This document shows positions 12,726 to 23,454 of a stretch of 64,000 bases of DNA, in pieces. How positions within the stretch are numbered: position 1 is the stretch's first letter; each line of letters opens with the position of its first letter. The notes under the pieces were generated by a model. That model made no database searches and was not told where the DNA came from. It was given only the letters and a program-made list of their open reading frames with translations. A program made the translations under genes and the position numbers. The DNA comes from Liolophura sinensis (taxonomy: Eukaryota > Mollusca > Polyplacophora > Chitonida > Chitonidae). The DNA lies in the NCBI RefSeq assembly GCF_032854445.1, contig NC_088295.1, positions 92,621,805 through 92,685,804 of the forward strand. The letters run 5' to 3'.

Positions 12726-12872
12726 CAAATACAAATTTGACTCACTGTCACACAGTTTAAAACATTCCATGAGATCCTAATCTTATACATCTTTATTCAA
12801 CCAAAGATGCAGCATGTACATAAGCTCAGAACATTTCTGAAAGCAGAGCTTTAAAAAGTGATCAACCTAGAA

Positions 12873-13354
12873 TTTAGCATTGTGGTATTGACTCACCGAG
12901 AACAACCACCAGACAAGCTACTAGAAGTTAGCATTGTGGTATTGACTCACTGAGAACAACCACCAGACAAGCTACTAGAAGTTAGCATTGTGGTATTGAC
13001 TCACCGAGAACAACCACCAGACAAGCTACTAGAAGTTAGCATTGTGGTATTGACTCACTGAGAACAACCACCAGACAAGCTACTAGAAGTTAGCATTGTT
13101 GTATTGACTCACCGAGAACAACCACTAGACAAGCTACTAGAAGTTAGCATTGTGGTATTGACTCACCGAGAACAACCACCAGACAAGCTACTAGAAGTTA
13201 GCATTGTGGTAGTGACTCACCGAGAACAATCACCAGACAAGCTACTAGAAGTTAGCATTGTGGTAGTGACTCACCGAGAACAACCACCAGACAAGCTACT
13301 AGAAGTTAGCATTGTGGTAGTGACTCACCGAGAACAACCACCAGACAAGCTACA
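12873..13354. repeat. Minisatellite, 54 bp x 9
   Basis: Nine copies of a unit beginning TTAGCATTGTGGTATTGACT. The unit is 18 codons long, so a plus frame stays open across copies, but nothing else suggests a protein. Confidence 0.95.
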
Positions 13355-13968
13355 GACAGACTTTGGATGTATTATTTATTCTTTTTTATGCCTTTTTTTA
13401 TTTGAGCCAGTTTTGTGCACTCTGTCCTTGTCACTGATCTCAGTGCATCTGCATATTGGAAAGTCTGATTACATTTTGACTCTTGTTATCCATTATATCA
13501 CAAGCTAATGTTTGAATTGTTGTACAGATTGTGTTGGAGTGATTTACTAGTAGGCCTGCACACAAGATACTTTTGTTCCCGACATTAATCTGGAATGTCA
13601 TAATGAGAATTGGACTTACATGCCTGTAATAGTTTTATGGTTGTGACACTTTTGATTTAATTGTAAATTTTGGTTTACATTATTTTGTATTTACTATACC
13701 ATGTATTGTAGTTGAATGAGCATGAACAAACATGGGAATTTGCTTGAACAATACAAAATATTGTGTAAGTTACATGTACAATATTCCAGTTTCCTGTTTC
13801 TCAAAATCAATCGAAATTAGAATTTAATGGGTGTTATTTTCAAATTGTAGATATTTATCAGAAGCTGTCCACATCTCAATCGTTGCGGTATACATCATAG
13901 GCTTTTAAGTATGTGTGAACATATATACATATGTAAATTTTATAGGTCTACCTGTTCTACATAGTGTA
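13355..13968. other. Nothing recognised
   Basis: AT-rich spacer between two arrays. No supported gene or element. Confidence 0.5.
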
Positions 13969-13969
13969 A

Positions 13970-14622
13970 ATGTGTACATGGGCTATAAACTGTGTACATG
14001 TGATTCACAGTGCAGTGTGTACATGGGCTATACACTGTGTACATGTGAATTACAGTGGAGTGTGTACATGGGCTGTACACTGTGTACACATGAATCACAG
14101 TGCAGTGTGTACATTGGCTATACACTGTGTACACGTGAATTACAGTGCAGGGTGTACATGGGCTGTACACTGTGTACACATGAATTACAGTGTGATGTGT
14201 ACATGGGCTATAAACTGTGTACATGTGGATCACAGTGCAGTGTGTACATGGGGTATACACTATGTACACATGAATTACAGTGCAGTGTGTACATGGGTTA
14301 TAAACTGTGTACATGTGAATCACAGTGCGGTGTGTACATGGGCTGTAAACGGTGTACACATGAATTACAGTGTGATGTGTTCATTGGTTACACACTGTGT
14401 ACACATGAATTACAGTGGAGTGTGTGCATGGGCTGTTCACTGTGTACACATGAATTACAGTGCAGTGTGTACATGGGCTGTACACTGTGTACACATGAAT
14501 TACAGTGCAGTGTGTACACATGAATTACAGTGCAGTGTGTACATGGGCTGTACACTGTGTACATATGAATTACAGTGTAATGTGTACATGGTGTGTACAC
14601 TGTGTACACGTGAATTACAGTA
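13970..14622. repeat. Minisatellite, 45 bp x ~14
   Basis: Unit contains GTGTACATGGGCTATACACT and GAATTACAGTGCAG. It is rich in the partly self-complementary word TGTACA. Its 15-codon period keeps several frames open on both strands; these are not genes. Confidence 0.95.
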
Positions 14623-14960
14623 TATAGGCCTATACTGTATAGTAACTTGTTGCTTATAGGCTAGATCTGAAGAAAAGTCGCTTCCAGTCTGACAGGTTAT
14701 TCGTCTTTGGTTTAGAAGGTCAAACTTCAGCACCAATGAGAACTGGAGTTTCATTTCCCTAATTACATGAGCAAGGTGTCTGTCATTCTATGGAGAGCCG
14801 GTGAGAGTGGTTATTTTCATAAGACCATACTGAGAATGGCCACACTGAATGGACTAAAAGAGGCAAATACATTCTAGAACTTGGAACTGTTTGAGGTTTA
14901 TTTTGTGATGGAATTATTCAATTTGCAAAAGTTACACACCAAGCTGAGGATTCTGTGTTA
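14623..14960. other. Nothing recognised
   Basis: Short unique spacer between the 45-bp and 39-bp arrays. Confidence 0.5.
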
Positions 14961-14961
14961 T

Positions 14962-16169
14962 AGTATTCTGGTTAGGCCCAGCACAACACCATTCAGCATG
15001 AGTACTCTGGTTAGGCCCAGCACAACACCATTCAGCAGGAGTACTCTGGTTAGGCCCAGCACAACACCATTCAGCAGGAGTAATCTGGTTAGGCCCAGCA
15101 CAACACCATTCAGCAGGAGTAATCTGGTTAGGCCCAGCACAACACCATTCAGCAGGAGTACTCTGGTTAGGCCCAGCACAACACCATTCAGCACGAGTAC
15201 TCTGGTTAGGCCCAGCACAACACCATTCAGCATGAGTATTCTGGTTAGACCCAGCACAACACCATTCAAGAGGAGTACTCTGGTTAGGCCCAGCACAACA
15301 CCATTCAAGAGGAGTACTCTGGTTAGGCCCAGCACAACACCATTCAAGAGGAGTACTCTGGTTAGGCCCAGCACAACACCATTCAGCACGAGTACTCTGG
15401 TTAGGCCCAGCACAACACCATTCAAGAGGAGTACTCTGGTTAGGCCCAGCACAACACCATTCAGCACGAGTACTCTGGTTAGGCCCAGCACAACACCATT
15501 CAGCACGAGTACTCTGGTTAGGCCCAGCACAACACCATTCAGCATGAGTATTCTGGTTAGACCCAGCACAACACCATTCAAGAGGAGTACTCTGGTTAGG
15601 CCCAGCACAACACCATTCAAGAGGAGTACTCTGGTTAGGCCCAGCACAACACCATTCAGCAGGAGTAATCTGGTTAGGCCCAGCACAACACCATTCAAGA
15701 GGAGTACTCTGGTTAGGCCCAGCACAACACCATTCAGCACGAGTACTCTGGTTAGGCCCAGCACAACACCATTCAGCATGAGTATTCTGGTTAGGCCCAG
15801 CACAACACCATTCAGCACGAGTTCTCTGGTTAGGCCCAGCACAACACCATTCAGCACGAGTTCTCTGGTTAGGCCCAGCACAACACCATTCAGCAGGAGT
15901 AATCTGGTTAGGCCCAGCACAACACCATTCAGCAGGAGTACTCTGGTTAGGCCCAGCACAACACCATTCAGCATGAGTATTCTGGTTAGGCCCAGCACAA
16001 CACCATTCAGCACGAGTATTCTGGTTAGGCCCAGCACAACACCATTCAGCACGAGTACTCTGGTTAGGCCCAGCACAACACCATTCAGCACGAGTTCTCT
16101 GGTTAGGCCCAGCACAACACCATTCAGCAGGAGTACTCTGGTTAGGCCCAGCACACCACCATTCAGCAT
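14962..16169. repeat. Minisatellite, 39 bp x ~31
   Basis: Unit begins CTGGTTAGGCCCAGCACAAC and varies mainly in the segment CAGCAGGAGTACT / AAGAGGAGTACT / CAGCACGAGTATT. Because 39 is divisible by 3 and the unit lacks stops, frames of over 400 codons exist on both strands at once, a hallmark of repeat artefact. Variant blocks recur, so groups of units were copied together. Confidence 0.97.
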
Positions 16170-16555
16170 TAATGTCAATTTTGTCTGATCTTGGATGAAC
16201 ATACCAAACTGTATAAACCAGCCTATAGTGAATGCAAACCAAACCATGTTTAAACTCAAGCAACTTGTGCCATATTTTCCCGGAGATTTTATTGGTTCAT
16301 GCACTCTAATATGCTGTATTAGCATTATGTAAGCCCTATACATTTATACCTGTGTGTATATTATAGCTGGTAATATGTACATGTGTTTGTCTCCAGGACT
16401 TTGTTAACAAAATAAAGTTCATTTCCCTATAGATCAGTTGTTCTGAGTAATACCATACTTAATATTTACTGGACGCATGCTTAATAAGACTGACCTTTTG
16501 ATACAGGCCTTCAAGGTGAGCACTTTATACAGAGTAGAACATCAATCCAGGTTTT
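16170..16555. other. Nothing recognised
   Basis: Unique-looking AT-rich spacer. Confidence 0.5.
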
Positions 16556-16559
16556 CACA

Positions 16560-16672
16560 AAGACTATCTGACCACTGATGTGATCCGACCACTGATATGA
16601 TCTGACCACTGATATAATCTGACCACTGATGTGATCCGACCACTGATTTGATTTGACCACTGATTTGATTTC
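16560..16672. repeat. Short tandem repeat, ~17 bp x 7
   Basis: Degenerate copies of GACCACTGATGTGATC. Confidence 0.8.
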
Positions 16673-16954
16673 ATTCTCAATGCAGAGCCAATTCAAATGA
16701 TGCATTTCAGAAACATGACTTTTTTGATTGAAATACATGTATATTTGCAAAATAAAATTAACACTTAACACAGGCAGGAACTTTGTGTTGAGAGTGATAG
16801 ACCAAATCCAGTGTGAGACTAGGAGCATGTGAAGTAATACAAGTAGCAACTGAAGGAGTGGTCTCCCCTCCTGACGATAAACCAGACCTCATCATGTGAT
16901 GGCATTTCAAGAAACTCAAGACTTTTTTCACTTATTTGAATCTGACAGTTGAGT

Positions 16955-17140
16955 TTCTTGATGGGGAAAACCCGAAGTGGCCAGAGGCTGTCAGTATGAA
17001 AGTTCTACACAATGATCCCAATGGTTTGCATTATCAACAGTATTGTAGGCCTACCATGCATGGTGTCTGTGTTTTAGATGGGAAGATTTGGTGTCCTGAT
17101 GGCATAAAGTGTCATGTCTGGTGTCTTTATTTGACACAGG
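16955..17140 (+). other. Possible isolated exon (unrecognised)
   Basis: After a T-rich tract ending TCTGACAG, one plus frame stays open for about 62 codons to a donor-like GACACAG|GTAAAA. The translation is mixed in composition (for example EFLDGENPKWPEAVS), unlike the low-complexity frames around it. The donor-containing 3' end is repeated downstream at 17141-17600, the pattern seen at real exons of the galactosidase gene in this window. No family is recognised and no partner exon was found, so this may be chance. Confidence 0.2.
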
Positions 17141-17600
17141 TAAAACTGCTGTTAGGATACTAAGGTGTCCTGTCTGGTGTCTGTGCTGGACACAAGTAAA
17201 ACTGCTCTTAGGATACTAAGGTGTCCTGCCTGGTGTCTGCGCTTGACACGGGTAAAACTGCTGCCAGAATATTAAAGGTACTCTCAGAGCAAGGTGTCAT
17301 GACTGGTATCTATGTTTGTCACTTACAGTAAGGTGTCCTGTATGGTGTCTGTGTTTGACACAGGACATATTGCTGGCAGGATTCTAAAGGTGCTCTTAGA
17401 GCAAGGTGTCATGTCTGGTATCTGTGTTTGACAGGTGTCCTGTCTGGTGTCTGTGCTTAATAAAAGTATAGCTGCTGTCAGGATACTGAGGTGCCCTTAC
17501 AGCAAGGTGTCATGTCTGGTGTCTGTGTTTGTCACAGGTAAAACTGCTGTCAGGATCCCATGATGTTGCTAGGGCAAGGTGTCCTGCCAGGTAAACTGTT
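17085..17600. repeat. Degenerate tandem repeat, ~65 bp, with donor-like motif
   Basis: Six to seven diverged copies share AAGGTGTCCTGTCTGGTGTC, then TTGACACAG and GTAAAACTGCTG. The CAG|GTAAAA step resembles a 5' splice site in several copies. Confidence 0.75.
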
Positions 17601-17774
17601 ATCTACACAGTTCAGTACCATCTGGAGCAAATCTGGTGAATTTAAGCTTTGGGCTCACATGACCAGACATGTCAGTGAATCGCTTGTATTCTGTTAGAGA
17701 ATAAATAAAGTTGACAGAGATTAATCCAAATTTCTAGGAAGTCCATCATGCCAGTTGAGGACTGGATACATTCT

Positions 17775-18458
17775 CATCAAGATGATATCCACTGCAGGAA
17801 TTCACACATTTATGTTCTCATCAAGATGATACCCACTTCAGGAATTCACACATTTATGTTCTCAAGATGATACCCACTTCAGGAATTCACACATTTATGT
17901 TCTCATCAAGATGATACCCACTTCAGGAATTCACACATTTATGTTATCATCAAGATGATACCCACTTCAGAAATTCACACATTTATGTTATCATCAAGAT
18001 GATACTTCAGGAATTCACACATTTATGTTCTCATCAAGATGATACCCACTTCAGGAATTCACACATTTATGTTATCATCAAGATGATACCCACTTCAGGA
18101 ATTCACACATTTATGTTATCATCAAGATGATACCCACTTCAGGAATTCACACATTTATGTTATCATCAAGATGATACTTCAGGAATTCACACATTTATGT
18201 TATCATCAAGATGATACCCACTTCAGGAATTCACACATTTATGTTATCATCAAGATGATACCCACTTCAGAAATTCACACATTTATGTTATCATCAAGAT
18301 GATACCCACTTCAGGAATTCACACATTTATGTTATCATCAAGATGATACCCACTTCAGGAATTCACACATTTATGTTCTCATCAAGATGACACCCACTTC
18401 AGGAATTCACACGTTATCATCAAGATGATACCCACTTCAGGAATTCACACATTTATGA
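17775..18458. repeat. Minisatellite, 44 bp x ~15
   Basis: Unit contains CATCAAGATGATACCCACTT and GGAATTCACACATTTATG. A few copies have lost the CCC ACT segment. Confidence 0.95.
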
Positions 18459-21400
18459 AAATTTTACCTGAAGGTTCAGAGACCATGAAGCTATAGGATC
18501 TGGAATGATATTCCCTCCCCAAACCTATCCAATCCCAGAGACCCCTTTAAAAGACAAAACAACACTAACACTAGACACCAAACACTAGACAAATGTATAC
18601 ATGCATCAATAACCTATTCCACAGGAACTTTTTAAATATGACTGTTTATTTTTGATGTTGCACACCCGAAACAATTTTATTCAGTCGGGTGCAAATGATT
18701 TTTACAATACTCCAACCCTGTACTGCCTTATAACCATCTGTGTGTGGGGTACGAATGATGCAATGTTTTGTTTCTGGTTGCTCTAACGTGGCGCATCCCT
18801 TAACCCTGCAAGAATTCCCTATAACAAGTTACCAAGCACCTCAGAAAACATGTCCGTGGCCGTTCAGATCTGTTTTCCCCAATATTCCTAACTCTGATAA
18901 GATAAGCCTGACAGCTGTTTGGCATGTGGGTAACGTGCCATAGGTGGGATAAACAACAGCACATGATCATTTATGTCTATAGTACAACATTATTTCAGTG
19001 ACAGCCCAGAATTCAATTCTAATCCAATTTCTTAAAATGTGTTTTTCTAAATTTTCGACTTGAAACTGTCCTTGAACCCATGTAAAGTTTTAGATGTCAC
19101 GACAAGTGGAATGAAATACATGGATTTTGCTGAACCATGTGTAACTGCCGAGGGTCATAATGCTTTAGCATGGTCACATGGATTTTCTTTGACCCGCAGC
19201 GATGAAATCTGGATTCAGCGCACTGGAAACAGCTATCCAGCTTATTATTTGTTGTCTTGCCTTTTAACAGAATACACCTGATGTGAAAAATAACAGAGAG
19301 AGATACAAAGTATACAGTATTTTATTACAGATGTTTAAGGAATGCTAGACTGTTACTTCCCCAGGACAGTGTCACATGGTTACGCAATGATCACTGAACA
19401 CAGCCTGATCTGACAGGCTTGCTGGCAAAGTAGCGGTCTTTCATTCCCCCGGGTCATGCCTACATGTGTACATCCACATAGTAAACTTACTTGTCAGTTA
19501 CATAATCTCCTGAAAAACTAGCAATTTTCCACCCACCTCAGCATTCTTACATGCAGCCATCTGCATTCAGTTCTTTCCTTATAAACTTCATTTTCTAGGA
19601 GGACCTAAAATAACAATCCAGTTTTCTATACTACACATACGTGGACTGTACCAGTATAGCCGGAGACAAATCACTGTAAATCACCAACCTGTGCACACCA
19701 TAGTGGTCAAAGGCCAGTGGTATTCAATGAATGCTAGACAGCTCAAATCATTGCCACCTGGTTATTGTCACCATGGACTCACAAGCCGCTGGAAGTCCTT
19801 TGGCCTGCTCCCTTCATACATACTAGTGTCGTCTACAGGACATTCGAAGTACTGATACAGTCTTCTTCATGTGGGCCAGTACATGTACATTCTGCCAGCT
19901 CCGTTGTCTTTACCCTGGCCTGTCCCATACATCATATGCAACTTGAATTTTAACAAATTTGAACAGCTTAATGCTCATAAGATAACATGCTAACTGGGAA
20001 TATATTTACTGACAAGGATCTCACTAACAGGTGTGCACCTGTTCTTCATCATAAACAACCATGTAATAAACTTCCAGGAATAATTGCTTCATTCCATAAT
20101 AACAACAGTTAAACTCTGTTACAAATGTAACTATGATAAAGTAACAACTTTCCTATCACTGATGTCTCTGACTTATTGGTTCTGGACACTCTGATGATGT
20201 AGCTATCGGGCACTGCGGTGGAAGAGGGGTTGGGGGGGAGGCATATACCTAAAGCTAAACATGGCTGAATATATATGTATTAGATCTAAGCTGAGGTACA
20301 TGAATATAAAAATTTTAGCAAACATGGAAGAATATATGATGTTATGATATATACTTTATCATAGAACTCAACTGTACATACATACTATGAAATACATACA
20401 TGTATTTATAAGCAAAACCCTCCATCCAAAAAGACAGGCCAGAGTGGGTGGACCCAGTGGAGCTTAAAGCTACATAAACATGGAATACTGCCAAAACTTC
20501 AGAGGAATTTAATTGATTTAGTGCTCTGTTTGAATTAATAAACAAACCAAGCTGTAACTCTAACCCATTCATCCCTTAATTCCAAGTAACACCACAAAGC
20601 ATTATTGAAGAATCTAATTATAAATTTGTTTAAATGTCTGAGATATAAGATCACAATTTTTCTTGAGAACCTTTTAGGACTGCATGACAACATTAAAAAC
20701 CTTTTCCAAAAATATACATGTCTATCTGTTAACTTATGCATCAGCAACAATGTCCAGGGCCCTGCATTTTTTCTCCCTTTACAAAGTCCATCAAGTACAG
20801 GTAAAATCTGTTTTAACAGACTGCTGTAACAATCACTCCTACAGTGTATCTGAGCTAAATACTACACATAGCTTACAACATTCCTTCAACTTTTACAGGA
20901 TTGTAAACACATCATCATTTCTCTTCTTGCAGTCTATATATCAGGAGCCACTTGCACAAAGTGATCATAAGTTGATTGCAGCTACCATGGCGACACATGT
21001 TAAAGGCATATTTTGCCATGTTAGTTACAGTGAACTTAGGCTACAATCACTTCGTGCAAGCGGCCCCAGAACTAAATATGTGTAGGAAAAGAAAACGAAA
21101 TGCTTTCAAGCTGACGAAACACCAACAAATCTGGTTGTTGTGAGATTCTTTATGTAAGGCCTGTCTGACATACAAAATCTGATCCTGTTGTTTAATACTG
21201 CTAGCATGGCTACGGACATCACAAATGATGTGTGCAGTGAATTCATATTTCAGAAAAAGATGCATAGTTAAAAATGAATGAGAGATATCAACTAAGGTGA
21301 TTGTGGTACATGTATAGTTTAATACATTACACTATAGAGGATGGACCCTGCTGACCAAAGCCCTCTAGGGAATGTAATGAATGTGTGGCTGTGATATCTA

Positions 21401-22018
21401 TTGTGTTACTACCTGCAGTATTTAACACTTCAGAGACAGATATGTAATGGAGCAGAGTGATATCCATTCCAGAGTGAAAAACTCAAGTCATTGTCACCAG
21501 ACCCACAACAGAAAAATGTATCGCTTTAAAGGCCAGTGTTAATTAATTTGTTTCTTGTGACCCTCTCACTAATATTTCAGGTAAAATACCCTTTGGGATC
21601 GGCCCTTTGAAACAGAACCTTTCCAAATTCAGAGAATTAACAATTATCCCCTTCTGCACATTCCCTGTTGTTGTAAGCAAGGTCACAAAAAACTAAAAAT
21701 AAATTAAAAATGGTTCTGATATATACTTCCTTCAAATGTTAGTTATAAAAGCCTGTACAATTTCATTTGTGTAACTTCAACTGAAGATAGTCCCCAAGTT
21801 GTGAAGTATATAGTGCTGCCTCACTAACTCATGGGTTTGATGGTTATTATGTCGTAGCATTACAAGCATAGCAAACTAGTAACATGTCTACAATATAATT
21901 TATGCTATCAGTGGTTTGTCAGAGGGAAGAGGAAAAATAGCTTTTGTGAAATTTAAGAATTTATGGAAATATTATGTTATAATTCCTGATTTTATTAATC
22001 TCCTTAGCAGGGACATTA
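18459..22018. other. Low-repeat DNA 3' of OSTF1; no further gene recognised
   Basis: The longest stretch without tandem arrays. Reading frames at 18740-18943 and 19060-19281 (plus) and 20342-21265 (both strands) match no family I know and lack splice context. Some of this may be a long 3'UTR of the minus-strand OSTF1 gene. Confidence 0.45.
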
Positions 22019-22024
22019 TTTATT
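22019..22024 (-). terminator. Candidate polyadenylation signal for OSTF1
   Basis: TTTATT on the plus strand, i.e. AATAAA on the minus strand, 142 bp downstream of the OSTF1 stop codon. A second AATAAA lies at 21992-21997. Which one is used cannot be told from sequence. Confidence 0.45.
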
Positions 22025-22165
22025 ACAAAGCTGAAGAAGTGAGAGAAAAAACAACACATCTCTCCACGGATTATAGGAAACAATCTTGATACTGGGAATA
22101 ATATTGCATAGTTGTTCTTGGTTGGTGTATCTGTTTAGCAGCTACTGATGAGCTAGCCATGGCTT

Positions 22166-22813
22166 TCAGTCAGAATCTTCTTCGTCCCCATAGTCATTAC
22201 TGTAGGTGCGGGGGGCGGTGGCCTGCTTCAAGGCAGCCGCACACTCAGGATTTTTGGCAAGATCATACGGTTGTTTGCCCTCACTGTTCCTGATGGTTGG
22301 GTCGGCACCCTTCTGTAGTAGAGACACCACGGCATCTGAATGACCTCTCCATGCAGCTGAATGAAGAGGTGTGTCTCCGAGCTTGTTCTGTACGTTCACC
22401 TCACAGTTTGGCACAGATAGCAGTGTATCCAGGCACTCAATGTGGCCACCATGTGCAGCCCAGTGCAGCGGTGTTGAGGACGCCTTGTCCAAACTATTGA
22501 CAGACACTCGGTTATTGATGCATTCTTGCATGAAGGCCAAGTTACCACGCTTGGCTGCCTCGTGTAGAGGGTGATCTATTGACTCTGTGTTCGTTTCTAT
22601 GTAATTACTAGGAACCAGTCCTGTCTTGTTCCCTTTCTTGGCTTTCCACCAGCTTTCGTTTGACTGGTCAATGATATACAGAGTGTCACCCTCCTCAAAT
22701 GACAACTCATCGGGTTGCTGAGCAGTGTAGTTGTAGAGTGTGCGAACAACCTTGACACTACCCGGTTTAGGCACTGGAGGAGGCGGCCTTCTTGGAATGG
22801 GCTTATCAGTCAT
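22166..22813 (-). CDS. OSTF1: Osteoclast-stimulating factor 1 (SH3 + ankyrin repeats)
   Basis: A complete 215-residue protein in one uninterrupted exon; human OSTF1 has 214. Order of parts: proline-rich N-terminus (RRPPPPVPKPG, 8-18); SH3 domain ~20-74 with the ligand-groove signatures TLYNY (25-29), WW (55-56) and PSNYI (68-72); ankyrin repeats at ~81-110, 113-143 and 146-176, with the TPLHWAA and TPLHSAA helices; acidic tail ending DYGDEEDSD. The vertebrate protein is a small cytoplasmic adaptor that binds Src-type and other partners through the SH3 domain and was named for indirect stimulation of osteoclasts; its role in an invertebrate is not known from sequence. The ATG at 22813 is the natural start: nothing homologous precedes it and the 5'UTR has a splice acceptor at 22871-22872. 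Vertebrate OSTF1 is split by many introns, so the single coding exon here is notable. Confidence 0.95.
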   Translation of the reverse strand: MTDKPIPRRPPPPVPKPGSVKVVRTLYNYTAQQPDELSFEEGDTLYIIDQSNESWWKAKKGNKTGLVPSNYIETNTESIDHPLHEAAKRGNLAFMQECINNRVSVNSLDKASSTPLHWAAHGGHIECLDTLLSVPNCEVNVQNKLGDTPLHSAAWRGHSDAVVSLLQKGADPTIRNSEGKQPYDLAKNPECAAALKQATAPRTYSNDYGDEEDSD

Positions 22814-22872
22814 GGTTACTATGGCGACTCCTGCTGGAGATCAGATTAAGCTCCTTCACTTCTCAGCGCTCT
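22814..22872 (-). other. OSTF1: OSTF1 5'UTR segment with splice acceptor
   Basis: Read on the minus strand, a pyrimidine tract and TCTTTTCCAG precede a 57-base leader that runs to the ATG. This implies a spliced 5'UTR whose first exon lies further right and was not located. The SINE at 23016 and the 73-bp array would then lie within the 5'UTR intron or the promoter side. Confidence 0.55.
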
Positions 22873-23015
22873 GGAAAAGACGCAGAATGTCTTATTAGCT
22901 TACATTTATTACACATTATAAACTAACCATTAGAATAATGTGTGTAAGGATTTGTGTACCAGAGAGCCAGAGTTATCAAATCATAATGCCTTGCATCTAC
23001 ATATACCTTACTCTA

Positions 23016-23165
23016 TGTTAAGAGTGAGTGAGTGTGTGCTTGGGGTTTAACATCGTACTTAACAATTTTTCAGTCATATGACGACGAAGGAATCCTTAGA
23101 GTGCATGTGTCTCCTTGTTGGATTTTCACCGCTCTTTTATCTAGTGCTGCTTCACTGTATTCAAC
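23016..23165 (-). mobile_element. SINE, 3' part (family B), minus strand
   Basis: Reverse complement of the 3' half of the copy at 32066-32455: GAGTGAGTGAGTG (tail), TTTAACATCGTACTTAAC, CTCTTTTATCTAGTGCTGC. Homology fades beyond ~23165. Confidence 0.8.
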
Positions 23166-23454
23166 TCAGTGGAGATTTTAAGCCATCAATGTAAATACAG
23201 GTATTCCACACCCAGCAGTCACCATTGTTTTCATACCACCACTGGTACCAGGATAAACTGATCAGCAAACTTTCATCTTACACCCAATCAAGATGTCAAT
23301 GCCGTAATCAGAGACAAAAATAGTCTGATCCCATCATTTGGAATGGGCCTTTGACTGTTTCATACATGAAACTGCTTTGCTGTTTTTTCCAGCTCTACAT
23401 ACTCAGAGCCCTTACTATAAAATAATCAGGAAATACAGTCTAAGGATGGCTTAT

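Noticed and set aside
14881-16343. Three open frames of 435-461 codons on both strands
   Set aside because: Periodic 13-residue translations of the 39-bp repeat on opposite strands; not independent proteins.
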